NCBI RefSeq assembly: GCF_009923995.1
Contig: NZ_RFSK01000016.1
Location: forward strand, 35,793 to 99,792
Length of the DNA stretch: 64,000 nt
Reading direction: 5' to 3'
DNA from: Janthinobacterium sp.
GTDB lineage: Bacteria > Pseudomonadota > Gammaproteobacteria > Burkholderiales > Burkholderiaceae_D
Shown: positions 1-8,853 of the stretch, in pieces
Layout: the number at the start of each line of letters is the position of its first letter
Position numbering within the stretch: the first letter of the stretch is position 1
Made by a program: the position numbers and the translations under genes
The notes under the pieces: generated by a model
What the model was told of the DNA's origin: nothing
Seen by the model: the letters and a program-made list of their open reading frames with translations, nothing else
The model's database searches: none

Positions 1-610
1 CGCCCTGAACCTCTTCGTCGAGCACCCGTACACGAATGGCTGGTACGGCAAGCTGACCTACACCCTGTCCGGCCTGAAGGGCAATATGGAAGGCCAGACG
101 GACAGCATCGGCGGCGGCGACGTGGGCCTGACGGTCAGCGACGACCACAAGGAGCTGATGTACAACGCCTATGGCTACCTGCCGGGCGACCACCGCCACG
201 CCTTCAAGGCCTACGGCTTCATGCAGGTGCTGCCGGACGTGACGGTGGGCGCGAACATGTCGCTGATCTCGGGCGCGCCGCGCAACTGCATCGGTGCGCT
301 GCCCGATGACCTGAAGTTCGAGAACGACTATGGCGATTCCTACTTTTATTGCAATGGCAAGCCGGCGCCGCGCGGCAGTCAGGGCCGCCTGCCATGGCAA
401 GCCCAGCTGGACATGAATGTGGCCTATACTCCCAGCGCCATCAAGGGCCTGAGCCTGAAGGTGGACGTGTTCAATGTGTTCAACAGCCAGACGGTGACCC
501 GCTATAACGAAACGCGCGAAGACCACGGCGCCATCGCCCGCAACTACCTGCAGGTGGCTGGCCGCACGGCACCGCGTTCCGTGCGCTTCACGGCTGAATA
601 CACCTATTAA
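1..610 (+). CDS. TonB-dependent receptor, Oar-type, C-terminal part (5' end outside window)
   Basis: The reading frame is open from base 2 to the TAA at 608-610, so about 200 C-terminal residues of a larger outer-membrane protein are present. The visible part consists of alternating aromatic and polar beta-barrel strands. It contains a typical late-barrel motif (LSLKVDVFNVFNSQ) and ends in TAEYTY, an aromatic C-terminus suited to Bam-mediated insertion. The look matches Oar-like TonB receptors with a carboxypeptidase-like N-terminal domain, but that domain would lie outside the window. The following GH109 enzyme gene begins 65 bases downstream on the same strand, so the receptor may import a product of that enzyme; this is inference. 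The substrate is unknown. Confidence 0.8.
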   Translation, partial: ALNLFVEHPYTNGWYGKLTYTLSGLKGNMEGQTDSIGGGDVGLTVSDDHKELMYNAYGYLPGDHRHAFKAYGFMQVLPDVTVGANMSLISGAPRNCIGALPDDLKFENDYGDSYFYCNGKPAPRGSQGRLPWQAQLDMNVAYTPSAIKGLSLKVDVFNVFNSQTVTRYNETREDHGAIARNYLQVAGRTAPRSVRFTAEYTY

Positions 611-674
611 CCGCATGCCGGCCTGCCTTGCGGCGGGCCGGCCCATGATTACCAACGGAAGTGAGAAGAGACCA

Positions 675-2066
675 ATGACGACACAATTCAATCGCCGCAA
701 TTTCCTGTCCGCCAGCGCCGCGCTGGCCGGTGGCGCCATGGCCGGCAGCGCACTGCTGCCTGGCGGCGCCGTCGCCGCCCCGGCCGCCGGCCGCGACAAG
801 GTCCGCCTGGGCGTGATCGGCACGGGCATGCGCGGGCAGGTGCTGCTGGCCGAACTGGTGCGCCGCGATGACGTGGAAGTGGTGGCGCTGTGCGATATCG
901 AACCGATCATGCTCAAGCACGCGCTGGGCCAGGTGGAAAAGGCCGGCAAGCCCCGTCCGCGCACGTATGGCGAAGACCGCGATCAGAAAGCCTACAAGCG
1001 CATGCTGGACGCGGGCGGCCTCGATGGCGTGATCATCGCCACGCCGTGGGAATTCCACGCGCCGATGGCGATCGCCGCCATGCAGGCAAAGGTCGCCGTC
1101 GGCTGCGAAGTGGTGGCCGGCATCACCCTGCAAGACCACTGGGACGTCCTGAATACCCAGCTGAAAACGGGCACGCCGTACATGTTGCTGGAAAACGTAT
1201 GCTACCGTCGCGACGTGATGGCGGCGCTGCAGATGGTGCGCGCCGGCCTGTTCGGCGAACTGGTGCACCTGCAAGGCGGCTACCAGCACGATTTGCGCGC
1301 CGTCAAATTCAACAGCGGCAATCCGGCCAAGCCGTACGGCGGCGGCGTGGAATTCGGCGAAAAGGGCTGGTCGGAAGCCCATTGGCGCACGCAGCATTCG
1401 GTCGAACGCAATGGCGAGCTGTATCCGAGCCACGGCATCGGCCCGTGCGCCATGTACACCAACATCAACCGCGGCAACCGTTTTACGCGCATCAACGCCT
1501 TCGCCACCAAGGCGCGCGGCCTGCACGACTACATCGTCAAGCAACCGGGCGGCGCGCAGCACGCGAACGCCAAGGTCAAGTTCAAGCTGGGCGACGTGGT
1601 CACGACCACCCTGGCATGCGAAAACGGCGAAACCATCATCCTGCAGCACGACACGAGCCTGCCGCGCCCGTACTCGCTGGGCTTCCGCGTGCAAGGCACG
1701 GACGGCCTGTGGATGGACTTGAATAATGCCATCCATATCGAAGGCGTCAGCAAGCCGCACCAGTGGGATGACTTCAAGGCTTACCAGGACAAGTACGACC
1801 ATCCCGTGTGGCGCAAGTATGCGGCGCAGGCCGAGGGCGCGGGCCACGGCGGCATGGACTTCTTCGTCATCCACGCCTTTGTCGAAGCCCTCAAGGCCAA
1901 CGCGCCGATGCCGATCGATATCTATGATGCCGTGACGTGGAGCGCCATCACGCCCCTGTCCGAACAGTCGATCGCCGCCAACTTCCAGACCCTGGACTTC
2001 CCCGACTTCACGGGCGGGCAGTGGAAGTCGCGCAAGCCGATCTTCGCCCTCGACGGCAAGTACTAA
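675..2066 (+). CDS. GH109 family glycosidase (Gfo/Idh/MocA fold), Tat-exported
   Basis: The product is 463 residues from the ATG at 675, preceded by a purine-rich ribosome site (GGAAGTGAGAAGAG). An in-frame ATG at 615 is less likely because it puts 20 residues before the signal. RRNFL at residues 7-11 starts a twin-arginine signal ending near AAPAAG. A Rossmann NAD(P)-binding motif, GVIGTGMRG, lies at 46-54. YPSHGIGP near 250, followed by NINRGNRF, and the late block DFPDFTGGQW are hallmarks of GH109. Characterised family members are alpha-N-acetylgalactosaminidases that cleave through an NAD-dependent redox and elimination mechanism. Export through Tat fits folding around a tightly bound cofactor before periplasmic work. 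The exact sugar cannot be read here. A terminator follows. Confidence 0.88.
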   Translation: MTTQFNRRNFLSASAALAGGAMAGSALLPGGAVAAPAAGRDKVRLGVIGTGMRGQVLLAELVRRDDVEVVALCDIEPIMLKHALGQVEKAGKPRPRTYGEDRDQKAYKRMLDAGGLDGVIIATPWEFHAPMAIAAMQAKVAVGCEVVAGITLQDHWDVLNTQLKTGTPYMLLENVCYRRDVMAALQMVRAGLFGELVHLQGGYQHDLRAVKFNSGNPAKPYGGGVEFGEKGWSEAHWRTQHSVERNGELYPSHGIGPCAMYTNINRGNRFTRINAFATKARGLHDYIVKQPGGAQHANAKVKFKLGDVVTTTLACENGETIILQHDTSLPRPYSLGFRVQGTDGLWMDLNNAIHIEGVSKPHQWDDFKAYQDKYDHPVWRKYAAQAEGAGHGGMDFFVIHAFVEALKANAPMPIDIYDAVTWSAITPLSEQSIAANFQTLDFPDFTGGQWKSRKPIFALDGKY

Positions 2067-2074
2067 GCCTGCAC

Positions 2075-2112
2075 AACCCGCTACCGCGCCTGCCGCCGTA
2101 GCGGGTTTTTTC
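2075..2112 (+). terminator. Rho-independent terminator after the GH109 gene
   Basis: A perfect 10-base stem (AACCCGCTAC at 2075-2084 pairing with GTAGCGGGTT at 2098-2107) closes a 13-base loop and runs directly into a T tract. It sits nine bases after the GH109 stop codon and separates that gene from the downstream lipoprotein gene. Confidence 0.85.
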
Positions 2113-2201
2113 TGTCCCTATCCGTTTTTTCAACCGCGGCGTGCGCCGCAGGACGCTCTGCGCCTGCTGCCCGCCGCAAGCTGTACCTCCAGGAGACGTC
2201 G

Positions 2202-3512
2202 ATGAAACACAGAAGTGCAGTACTCTACGCAGTCCTTTCCAGCGCACCGCTGCTGCTGGCCGCTTGCGGCAGCAGCGGTGCCGGCGCCAGCGTGATCAAG
2301 GCCGAAACGGGCCTGGCACCCGTGGCGGGCACGCCGGCTACCGTGGCCCTGGCAGGCAATGCCTTCATCACCAGCGCCGACGCCAGCGCGCAGGAAGTCA
2401 TCAATGACAATGGCCTGGCCAACTGGACCAGCCCGAACACGGTGACGAGCACGTATTTCCGCGTCGGCGCGGCCGGTCCCGTGACGGTGGCGCTCGACGC
2501 CCGGCTGGCCGGCAGCACCAGCAGCGTGGTGCGCGTGACGGTCGACGGCCAGCCTTTCGACGTGGCCCTGGCGGGCACGGCCAGCAAGACGTATGCCGTG
2601 GGCACGGTCAATGTGGCCGCGCCAGGCTATGTGAAGGTGGACTTGCGCGGTGTGAGCAAGGCGGGCGGCTATTTTGGCGACGTCGCGGCGCTGAAGGTGA
2701 CGTCGAACGCCACGCTCAACTACGCCAGCGATCCGGCCAACTACTACTGGTCGCGGCGCGGCCCGTCCGTGCACATGGGCTACACGGTGCCGGCCAATAC
2801 CGAGTATTTTTATAACGAGATGACGATACCCCAGGGGCAGGATGCCATCGGCTCTTACTTCATGGCCAATGGCTTCGGCCAGGGCTACATGGGCATCCAG
2901 GTAAAATCGGCCAGCGAGCGCTGGATCCTGTTCTCCGTGTGGGATGCGGATAATGGCGCCAAGACCACCCTGGTGAGCAAGGGTGCGGGCGTGGTCGACA
3001 ACGCATTCGGCGGCGAGGGCACGGGCGGCCAGACCTATCTGTCATACAACTGGGCGGCCGGCACCACCTACCGCTTCATCACGCGCGCGCGGCCGGACGG
3101 CAACGGCGGCAGCGACTATTCCGCCTGGTTCTTCGCGCCCGAGACGGGCAAGTGGCGTTACATCGCCACGTGGAAGCGCCCGGCCATCAGCACGTATCTG
3201 ACGGGCGTGCACTCTTTCCTCGAGAACTTCATCGACACCAGGGGCTACACGGAACGCCGCGTGCAGTTCGGCAACCAGTGGGCGCGCAATGTGTCGGGTG
3301 CGTGGTCGGAAGTGACGGCCGGGAGGTTCACGGGCGACGCCACGGCCACCAACGCGCAGCGCATGGACTACGCGGGCGGCGTGGAAAACGGCAGGTTCTA
3401 CCTGCATAACGGCGGCTTCTTCGCCGACTACGTGCAAACCGGCCAGAACTTCACGCGGCCCGCGACGGGGCAGGCGCCTGCCGTCGACGTGGCGGCCTTG
3501 CCGCTGCAGTAA
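2202..3512 (+). CDS. DUF5077/DUF3472 domain lipoprotein
   Basis: The 436-residue product has a lipoprotein signal with the lipobox LLAAC (Cys22) and an AGGAG ribosome site eight bases before the ATG. Residues about 48-165 resemble DUF5077, a carbohydrate-binding-module-like beta domain often found in front of DUF3472. Residues about 170-355 match DUF3472 in style, with conserved stretches such as YYWSRRGPSVHMGY, SVWDAD and VQFGNQW. The function of DUF3472 is not established; it occurs in secreted proteins of glycan-degrading bacteria. Its position after a Tat-exported GH109 enzyme and a TonB receptor suggests envelope-bound glycan recognition or degradation, which is inference. Confidence 0.75.
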   Translation: MKHRSAVLYAVLSSAPLLLAACGSSGAGASVIKAETGLAPVAGTPATVALAGNAFITSADASAQEVINDNGLANWTSPNTVTSTYFRVGAAGPVTVALDARLAGSTSSVVRVTVDGQPFDVALAGTASKTYAVGTVNVAAPGYVKVDLRGVSKAGGYFGDVAALKVTSNATLNYASDPANYYWSRRGPSVHMGYTVPANTEYFYNEMTIPQGQDAIGSYFMANGFGQGYMGIQVKSASERWILFSVWDADNGAKTTLVSKGAGVVDNAFGGEGTGGQTYLSYNWAAGTTYRFITRARPDGNGGSDYSAWFFAPETGKWRYIATWKRPAISTYLTGVHSFLENFIDTRGYTERRVQFGNQWARNVSGAWSEVTAGRFTGDATATNAQRMDYAGGVENGRFYLHNGGFFADYVQTGQNFTRPATGQAPAVDVAALPLQ

Positions 3513-3535
3513 GCGCGGTAGCGCCGTAACGCCCA

Positions 3536-3558
3536 CCCCGCGCCTGCCACGCGCGGGG
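3536..3558 (+). other. GC-rich hairpin after the DUF3472 gene
   Basis: An 8-base perfect stem (CCCCGCGC at 3536-3543 with GCGCGGGG at 3551-3558) with a 7-base loop lies 24 bases after the stop codon. There is no T tract, so it may be a Rho-dependent end or an mRNA-stabilising stem. Confidence 0.4.
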
Positions 3559-3604
3559 CAGGGCTTCCTCGGGATGGTTGCGCGGGACCAGGTCGCCAGT
3601 TAGA

Positions 3605-3629
3605 ATGCGAATCATTATTATTTGCGCAT
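3605..3629 (+). promoter_or_regulatory. Probable Fur box upstream of fecI-like gene
   Basis: The imperfect palindrome ATGCGAA-tcattatta-TTTGCGCAT has the GCGAATNATTATTATT look of Fur operators in front of ECF sigma genes of the FecI class. It sits 11 bases upstream of the GTG start, so Fe-Fur binding would block transcription when iron is plentiful. Identification is by eye. Confidence 0.7.
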
Positions 3630-3640
3630 GAGGATATCCA

Positions 3641-4153
3641 GTGTCGGCTGCCCAATCCGGCGTTCACCAGGAGGTGGGCAGCCTGTACCACGATCATCAC
3701 CGCTGGCTGCAGGGATGGCTGCGGCACAAGCTGGGCAACGCCTTTGACGCGGCCGACGTGGCGCACGACACCTTCATGCGCCTGCTTCACCGGGAAGAGC
3801 GCATCGCGGCGCGCGAGCCGCGTGCCTTTCTGACGACGGTGGCCAAGGGCGTGCTGGGCAATCTGTACCGGCGCCGCGACCTGGAAGCGGCCTACCTGGA
3901 AACTCTGGCCAGCCTGCCGGCGCAATGCGCGCCCGACCCGGAAGCGCAGGCGATCCTGCTCGAAGCGCTGTTCGACATCGACCGCCGCCTCGATGGCCTG
4001 GCGCCGCCCGTGCGCCGCGCCTTTTTGCTGTCGCAACTCGATGGCATGCCGCAGGCGGCCATCGCCGCCGAACTGAATGTCTCGCTGGCCACCGTGCAGC
4101 GCTACCTGGTGAAAGCCATGCACCAGTGCTTTTTCGCCCAGCCTCAGGCATGA
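3641..4153 (+). CDS. FecI-type ECF sigma factor
   Basis: The product is 170 residues, usual for this family, starting at GTG behind GAGGAT. Region 2 spans about residues 10-80 (HHRWLQGWLRHKLG, DAADVAHDTFMRLL, then RAFLTTVAKGVL), and region 4 about 110-165 ends in a helix-turn-helix (MPQAAIAAELNVSLATVQRYL). FecI-class sigma factors direct transcription of a TonB receptor gene once a surface signal is relayed by FecR. The FecR gene overlaps by four bases (ATGA) and the receptor follows, forming the usual sigma, anti-sigma and receptor set. A Fur box lies just upstream. Confidence 0.93.
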   Translation: MSAAQSGVHQEVGSLYHDHHRWLQGWLRHKLGNAFDAADVAHDTFMRLLHREERIAAREPRAFLTTVAKGVLGNLYRRRDLEAAYLETLASLPAQCAPDPEAQAILLEALFDIDRRLDGLAPPVRRAFLLSQLDGMPQAAIAAELNVSLATVQRYLVKAMHQCFFAQPQA

Positions 4154-5154
4154 GCATGGGCTACGGCGCCGCGCCGGAAGCGGCCAGCCTGCAAGCCGTG
4201 GAATGGCTGGTGCGCCTGCAGGCCGGCGATGGCGCGCCCGAGGTGGAGCAGGCGTGGCGGGCCTGGCGCGACAGCGACCCGGAACATGAACAGGCATGGC
4301 AGCATATCGAAGCTTGCATGGCGCGCATGCGCGGCTTGCCCGCGCCGCTGGCGCACGGCACCCTGGCGCGCAAGCCCTTGCACGCGCAGGCGCATGCGGC
4401 GCGGCGCCAGTCCCTGAAACTCCTGGCGCTGCTGGCTGCGGGCGGCGGTGCCTGGCTGGTGGGCGGCGATGAACAGGCGCGCTTCTGGCTGGCCGATTAC
4501 CGCACCGGCACGGGCGAACTGCGCCACATCGTGCTGGACGACGGCACGCGCATTGCGATGAATACCGCGTCCAGCATCGACGTGCGCTTCGAGGCTGGCC
4601 AGCGCCTGCTGACGGTATTGCAGGGCGAGATCATGGTCACGACCGCGCGCGATGCCGCCGGCCGGCCTTTCTTCGTGCAGACAGCCCAAGGGCGCCTGCA
4701 GCCCGTGGGCACGCGCTTTGCCGTGCGCGTGGCCGGCGAACGCACGCAGCTGGGCGTGTTCGAGGGCGCCGTCGATATTCTTCCGAGACAGGCATCCGGG
4801 GCGGCGCGCAGGCTGCAGGCCGGCCAGCAGGCCGGCTTCACGGCGGCAGGCATCGGCCCCGTGCAGGCCTTGCCGGCCGGCGCCGATGCGTGGACGGCCG
4901 GCATGCTGGTGGCGCACGACATGCCGCTGGCCGATTTTGTGCAGGAGCTGGCGCGCTACCGCCATGGGCGCCTGGCGTGCGACCCGGCCATCGCCCACCT
5001 GCGCGTGTCCGGCATCTACCCGCTGGCCGACACGGCACAGGTGCTGGACATGCTCGCGCGCACCTTGCCCGTCGATGTGCGCCAGACCACGCGTTTCTGG
5101 GTGACGGTAACGCCGCACAGGCCAGCCGCCGGGCGCGCCCAGAGTGCCGAATAA
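4150..5154 (+). CDS. FecR-family anti-sigma/signal transducer
   Basis: The start at 4150 overlaps the fecI stop (ATGA) and gives 334 residues, close to the usual FecR length. The N-terminal cytoplasmic DUF4880-like part (about 15-60, with EVEQAWRAWRDSDPEHEQAW) binds the sigma factor. A single membrane segment lies near 89-105. The periplasmic FecR domain (about 115-225) contains VLDDGTRIAMNTASSIDV and LLTVLQGEIMV. The C-terminal part (about 265-320) resembles a secretin/STN-like short domain that contacts the receptor. The frame is also open upstream of 4150, but earlier starts would lie inside fecI. FecR both restrains and activates its cognate sigma factor. Confidence 0.92.
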   Translation: MSMGYGAAPEAASLQAVEWLVRLQAGDGAPEVEQAWRAWRDSDPEHEQAWQHIEACMARMRGLPAPLAHGTLARKPLHAQAHAARRQSLKLLALLAAGGGAWLVGGDEQARFWLADYRTGTGELRHIVLDDGTRIAMNTASSIDVRFEAGQRLLTVLQGEIMVTTARDAAGRPFFVQTAQGRLQPVGTRFAVRVAGERTQLGVFEGAVDILPRQASGAARRLQAGQQAGFTAAGIGPVQALPAGADAWTAGMLVAHDMPLADFVQELARYRHGRLACDPAIAHLRVSGIYPLADTAQVLDMLARTLPVDVRQTTRFWVTVTPHRPAAGRAQSAE

Positions 5155-5237
5155 ATATTTTCAGAAAAGTGAGGGGTTTGCGGTTTTCGCGTGACAAGCA
5201 CAGTGAACCCTTCATTCACTTTCTGGAAAATCGTCCC

Positions 5238-7700
5238 ATGCCAGCTCAAACCTCCTCTCTTTTCCCCGCCGTTTCCGCCCGCTGCCAGCGCAGCGTGGCC
5301 GCCATCGCCGTCAGCCAGGCCCTGTGGCTGCTGGCCGCCGGCGGCACCTTGGCCGTCGCGCCCGTCGCCATGGCCGCCAACGCCGGCCGCGTGCAGATGG
5401 ACATACCCGCCGGTACGCTGGAACAGGTGCTGGTGCGTTTCGGCCAGCAGACGGGCACCATGATCTCCTACCAGGCCGCCACGGTGGCGGGCAAGCGCAG
5501 CGCCGGGCTGGCGGGCAGCTACAGCGTGCCCGAAGCGCTGGGCGCCATCGTCGCCGGTGCGGGCCTGCGCGCCGTGCCGCAGGCGAATGGCGGCTACGTG
5601 CTGGAAGCGGCACCGGCCAGCGCCGGCCAGACCATGCCGGAGATGACCGTGACGGCCGCCGCCGAGGCGAAAGGCACGACGGAAGGCAGCGGCTCGTACA
5701 CGACGCAGACCATGCGCTCGGCCACGCGCCTGGGCCTGTCCGTGCGCGAAACGCCGCAAGCCGTCAGCGTGGTGACGCGCCAGCAGATGGATGACCAGAA
5801 TTTGCAGACGGTGGAAGAGGTGCTGCAAAACGCGGCCGGCGTGGCCATCAACCGCTACGACAGCGACCGCACCTCGTTCTTCGCGCGCGGCTTTTCCATC
5901 GCCAGCTACCAGTACGACGGCATTCCCACCACCGTCGACAATGCCTACAACGTGGGCGACAGCACCCTGGACATGACGGCCTACGACCGGGTCGAGATCG
6001 TGCGCGGCGCCACGGGCCTGCTGACGGGCGCGGGCGAACCGTCGGCCACCATCAACCTGGTGCGCAAGCGCGCCTCGTCGACGCAATTGGCCGGTGTGGC
6101 CGCCCTGAGCCTGGGCTCCTGGCACAATGCGCGCGCCAGCGCGGACCTATCCGCGCCGTTGACGGCGGACGGCAGGGTGCGCGGACGGGTCGTGGCCAGC
6201 TACCAGGACGCCGAATCGTATGTAAACCTCTATCACGGCAAGAAGGCCATGGCCTACGCCACCGTGGAAGCGGACCTGGCGCCCGGCAGCGTGCTGATCG
6301 CCGGCTATGAATACCAGGACAACCGCCCGCGCGGTGGCATGTACGGAGGCTTGCCGCTATGGTACGCGGATGGCGAACGGGCCACGTTTTCCCGTTCCAC
6401 CACCACGGCCGCTACCTGGAGCCGCTGGTTCAGCAGCAGCCAGACGGCCTTTTTGCGCCTGGAGCAGGCACTGGGCAGCGGCTGGAACCTGACGGCCATG
6501 CTGAATCACGGCTGGGGCAACTACTCGGCCGCCGAAACCTTCGCGTATACCTGGCCGGACAAGGCGACGGGGCAGGGCGTGACGGGCAGCCCCGGCTTTT
6601 ATTCGGGCACGCGGCGCCAGGACAGCGTCGATGCCTATGTGCAGGGCCCCGTGCAGCTGCTGGGCCGCACGCACGACCTGGCCTTCGGCGTCTCGGGCAG
6701 TAACCAGTTCGCCAGCAATCCGGGTATCTCGGGCGGCAGCGTCGACTATGGCAATTTTGACCAGTGGCAGGGCGTGGCGCCGGAGCCGGACTGGAACGAC
6801 CCCGACTTTTACCGCTGGAAGCTGCTCGACACGGTGCAGCAGCGCGGCATCTATGGCACGGCGCGCTTTTCGCTGGCCGATCCCCTGAAGCTGATCGTCG
6901 GCGCGCGCTACAGCCGCTACAAGGCGGACCATGTCGACGACTGGGGCGGCAGCTATGCGTATGCCAAGCACGCCGTCACGCCGTATGCGGGCCTGGTGTG
7001 GGATATCGATGCGCAGCATGCGCTGTACACCAGCTACAGCAAGATCTTCAAGCCGCAAGGTACCCAGGACCGCTACGGCCGCTACCTCGATCCCGTGCAG
7101 GGCAAGAACCTGGAAGCGGGCGTGAAGGGGGAGTATTTCGGCGGCAAGCTCAATGCGGCGCTGGCCGTGTTCCGCATCGCGCAAGATGGCCTGGCGCAGG
7201 AAGACACGGGGCATTTCGTGGGCAATTCCCTGACGCAGGCGTATTACGCGGCCGATGGCACCACCAGCAAGGGCGTGGAACTGGACCTGTCCGGCCAGCT
7301 GGCGCAGGGCTGGAACGTGTCGGCCAGCGTGTCGCACGCGGCGGCGGAAGACAACAAGGGCGCGCGCCTGAACAGCTATGTGCCGCAGACCCTGGCCCGC
7401 GTGTTTTCCACCTGGCAGATGCCTGGCGGCTGGCGCGCCCTGTCCGTGGGCGGCGGCGTGAACTGGCAGAGCGGCGCCTACCGCGACGCCACGGGACCGA
7501 AGGGCGTCGAGCGCGTGGCGCAGGGCGGCTACGCCGTGGCCAGCCTGATGGCGAAATACGCGCTGTCGCGCCAGCTGTCCGTGCAGGCGAATATCAACAA
7601 CCTGTTCGACAAACACTACTACAGCCAGGTCGGCATGTATAACCAGGGATACTGGGGCGCGCCGCGCAATGCCAGCGTCACCCTGCGCTACCTCTTCTGA
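5238..7700 (+). CDS. TonB-dependent siderophore receptor with N-terminal STN signalling domain
   Basis: The 820-residue outer-membrane receptor has a long signal peptide ending near VAMAANA (about residue 47). An STN domain follows at about 50-120, beginning MDIPAGTLEQVLVRFGQQTG. Then come a TonB-box-like region, a plug (ETPQAVSVVTRQQMDDQ, then DRVEIVRGATGLLTGAGEPSA) and a barrel ending in LRYLF. This is the FpvA/FhuE/FoxA type, where the STN domain touches FecR in the periplasm and turns on the operon when the ferric siderophore docks. Its place after fecI-fecR fits. The frame is open far upstream, but the ATG at 5238 is the first that gives a signal peptide. The siderophore cannot be named. 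Confidence 0.92.
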   Translation: MPAQTSSLFPAVSARCQRSVAAIAVSQALWLLAAGGTLAVAPVAMAANAGRVQMDIPAGTLEQVLVRFGQQTGTMISYQAATVAGKRSAGLAGSYSVPEALGAIVAGAGLRAVPQANGGYVLEAAPASAGQTMPEMTVTAAAEAKGTTEGSGSYTTQTMRSATRLGLSVRETPQAVSVVTRQQMDDQNLQTVEEVLQNAAGVAINRYDSDRTSFFARGFSIASYQYDGIPTTVDNAYNVGDSTLDMTAYDRVEIVRGATGLLTGAGEPSATINLVRKRASSTQLAGVAALSLGSWHNARASADLSAPLTADGRVRGRVVASYQDAESYVNLYHGKKAMAYATVEADLAPGSVLIAGYEYQDNRPRGGMYGGLPLWYADGERATFSRSTTTAATWSRWFSSSQTAFLRLEQALGSGWNLTAMLNHGWGNYSAAETFAYTWPDKATGQGVTGSPGFYSGTRRQDSVDAYVQGPVQLLGRTHDLAFGVSGSNQFASNPGISGGSVDYGNFDQWQGVAPEPDWNDPDFYRWKLLDTVQQRGIYGTARFSLADPLKLIVGARYSRYKADHVDDWGGSYAYAKHAVTPYAGLVWDIDAQHALYTSYSKIFKPQGTQDRYGRYLDPVQGKNLEAGVKGEYFGGKLNAALAVFRIAQDGLAQEDTGHFVGNSLTQAYYAADGTTSKGVELDLSGQLAQGWNVSASVSHAAAEDNKGARLNSYVPQTLARVFSTWQMPGGWRALSVGGGVNWQSGAYRDATGPKGVERVAQGGYAVASLMAKYALSRQLSVQANINNLFDKHYYSQVGMYNQGYWGAPRNASVTLRYLF

Positions 7701-7715
7701 TGGTGTGATTGCTGC

Positions 7716-8093
7716 TTACAGCGGCCAGGCCTGCTTGGTGACGGCGACGGCCACGATGTAGGCGAAGACCAGCACGGCCAGCGCGAACGCGGCGCCGCGC
7801 ACGGCCGGCGTCTTGCCCCGTTTCAGGGCGATGGTGCCCAGCACGATGTAGGCCAGCAGCGCGACCAGCTTGGCGGCCAGCCATGGCGCGTTGCCGGGCG
7901 ACTGGCCGCTCCACACGGCCAGGGCGATGGCGCTGGCCAGCAGAGCCGTGTCGACCAGGTGCGGCAGCACTTTTACCCAGCGCTGCTGCAGGGCGGGCGA
8001 GGCGCGCAGCATCCAGGCGCCGCGCAGGAGGAACAGCGCGCCGCTGGCGGCGGCGCAGCCCATGTGGAAGTGCTTGAGGCTCAGATAATCCAT
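7716..8093 (-). CDS. SirB2-family membrane protein
   Basis: The ATG at 8093 gives 125 residues, the usual SirB2 length; an upstream start would add 22 residues without hydrophobic character. The protein begins MDYLSLKHFHMGCAAAS and has four predicted membrane helices (about 7-30, 40-60, 70-88 and 98-120). The SirB2 name comes from a Salmonella invasion regulator locus, but the molecular role is unproven. It lies convergent with the siderophore receptor, with only 15 bases between stops, and downstream of the GNAT gene on the same strand (87-base gap). Confidence 0.78.
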   Translation of the reverse strand: MDYLSLKHFHMGCAAASGALFLLRGAWMLRASPALQQRWVKVLPHLVDTALLASAIALAVWSGQSPGNAPWLAAKLVALLAYIVLGTIALKRGKTPAVRGAAFALAVLVFAYIVAVAVTKQAWPL

Positions 8094-8180
8094 GTGGTGT
8101 TGCCAGGTGCGTTGATTGACGGTGGCGCCAGCATAGCCGCCTTTGCCGCGCCGCGCCATACGCCTTCGGGAGGACGGCCT

Positions 8181-8627
8181 TCAGCGCAGGAATGTGACGT
8201 ACACCAGTTCCGGGTCGCCCTCGTCGAGATGCTCGATGTGCCCGCTGCGCACGAAGCCCGCGCCGGCGAACAGCCGCTGCGCGGCCAGGTTGGACTGGTT
8301 CGTCGACGTGAACAGCTTGGCCGTCCGGCACGCCGTCATGGCGGCGGCCAGGAGCCGCAAGCCCACGCCACGCCGCTGCTGCGCGGGCGAGACGACCACC
8401 AGCGAGACAAAACCGTAGCCGAAGAAGTCATGCCGCAGCAGCACATAGCCGGCGATCTGCCCGGCGCGCACGGCGACCAGGCATTGCCCCATGCCGACGG
8501 CGGCGCGCACGGCATCGCCGCGCTCCGGGTGCGATTGCGCATGGGTGTCGCAGGCGAGCATGGCGTCGACATCGCCGGGCTGGGCCTCGCGGGTGATGAT
8601 TTCGTCTTCTCCTGTGCTGTTGTCCAT
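8181..8627 (-). CDS. GNAT-family N-acetyltransferase
   Basis: The product is a 148-residue single-domain acetyltransferase. The acetyl-CoA signature is visible as LVVVSPAQQRRGVGLRLLAA (QRRGVG loop), followed by a second conserved block with FTSTNQSNLAAQRLFAGAGF, the usual motif B. The start is supported by GGGAG four bases ahead of the ATG. The acceptor substrate is unknown. The gene is divergent from narK1, with the nitrate-regulon control region between them. Confidence 0.88.
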   Translation of the reverse strand: MDNSTGEDEIITREAQPGDVDAMLACDTHAQSHPERGDAVRAAVGMGQCLVAVRAGQIAGYVLLRHDFFGYGFVSLVVVSPAQQRRGVGLRLLAAAMTACRTAKLFTSTNQSNLAAQRLFAGAGFVRSGHIEHLDEGDPELVYVTFLR

Positions 8628-8716
8628 GCCGCTCCCTGTTGTGCCTGTGCCGAGTGTGCCAAAAATGCATCCGTTTGTAAAACACCCACCATCCAGGCTA
8701 GGTCCGGCCTCGGCCA

Positions 8717-8735
8717 GCTAGTCACTTTTGCCGAT
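8717..8735 (+). promoter_or_regulatory. Shared nitrate-island motif, copy 1 (upstream of narK1)
   Basis: GCTAGTCACTTTTGCCGAT lies 118 bases before the narK1 start. Close copies occur at 12804-12822 on the minus strand (17 of 19 identical) and at 24299-24317 (16 of 19). No canonical FNR box (TTGAT-N4-ATCAA) is seen in this intergenic region. The TGCCGAT part is loosely like a NarL heptamer, so NarL or another nitrate or nitric-oxide regulator is a possible binder. Confidence 0.55.
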
Positions 8736-8853
8736 ACAGCTATCCAGATTGCCTTCCCAGAATCACCCTGTGGCCGATAGTGCCTTGCGCGCCTGCCACG
8801 TAAGCTGGTCGGGACGGCTGGCCAGACGGCCAGTGCATTCATGGAGAAACATC

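Noticed and set aside
588..1874. A 428-codon minus-strand open frame opposite the GH109 gene.
   Set aside because: It is antisense to a strongly supported enzyme gene and has no coherent domain.
8628..8853. Possible FNR box or sigma-54 promoter before narK1.
   Set aside because: No TTGAT-N4-ATCAA is present, and the TGGC...TTGC pair near 8772-8788 has 13 bases between GG and GC instead of 10.
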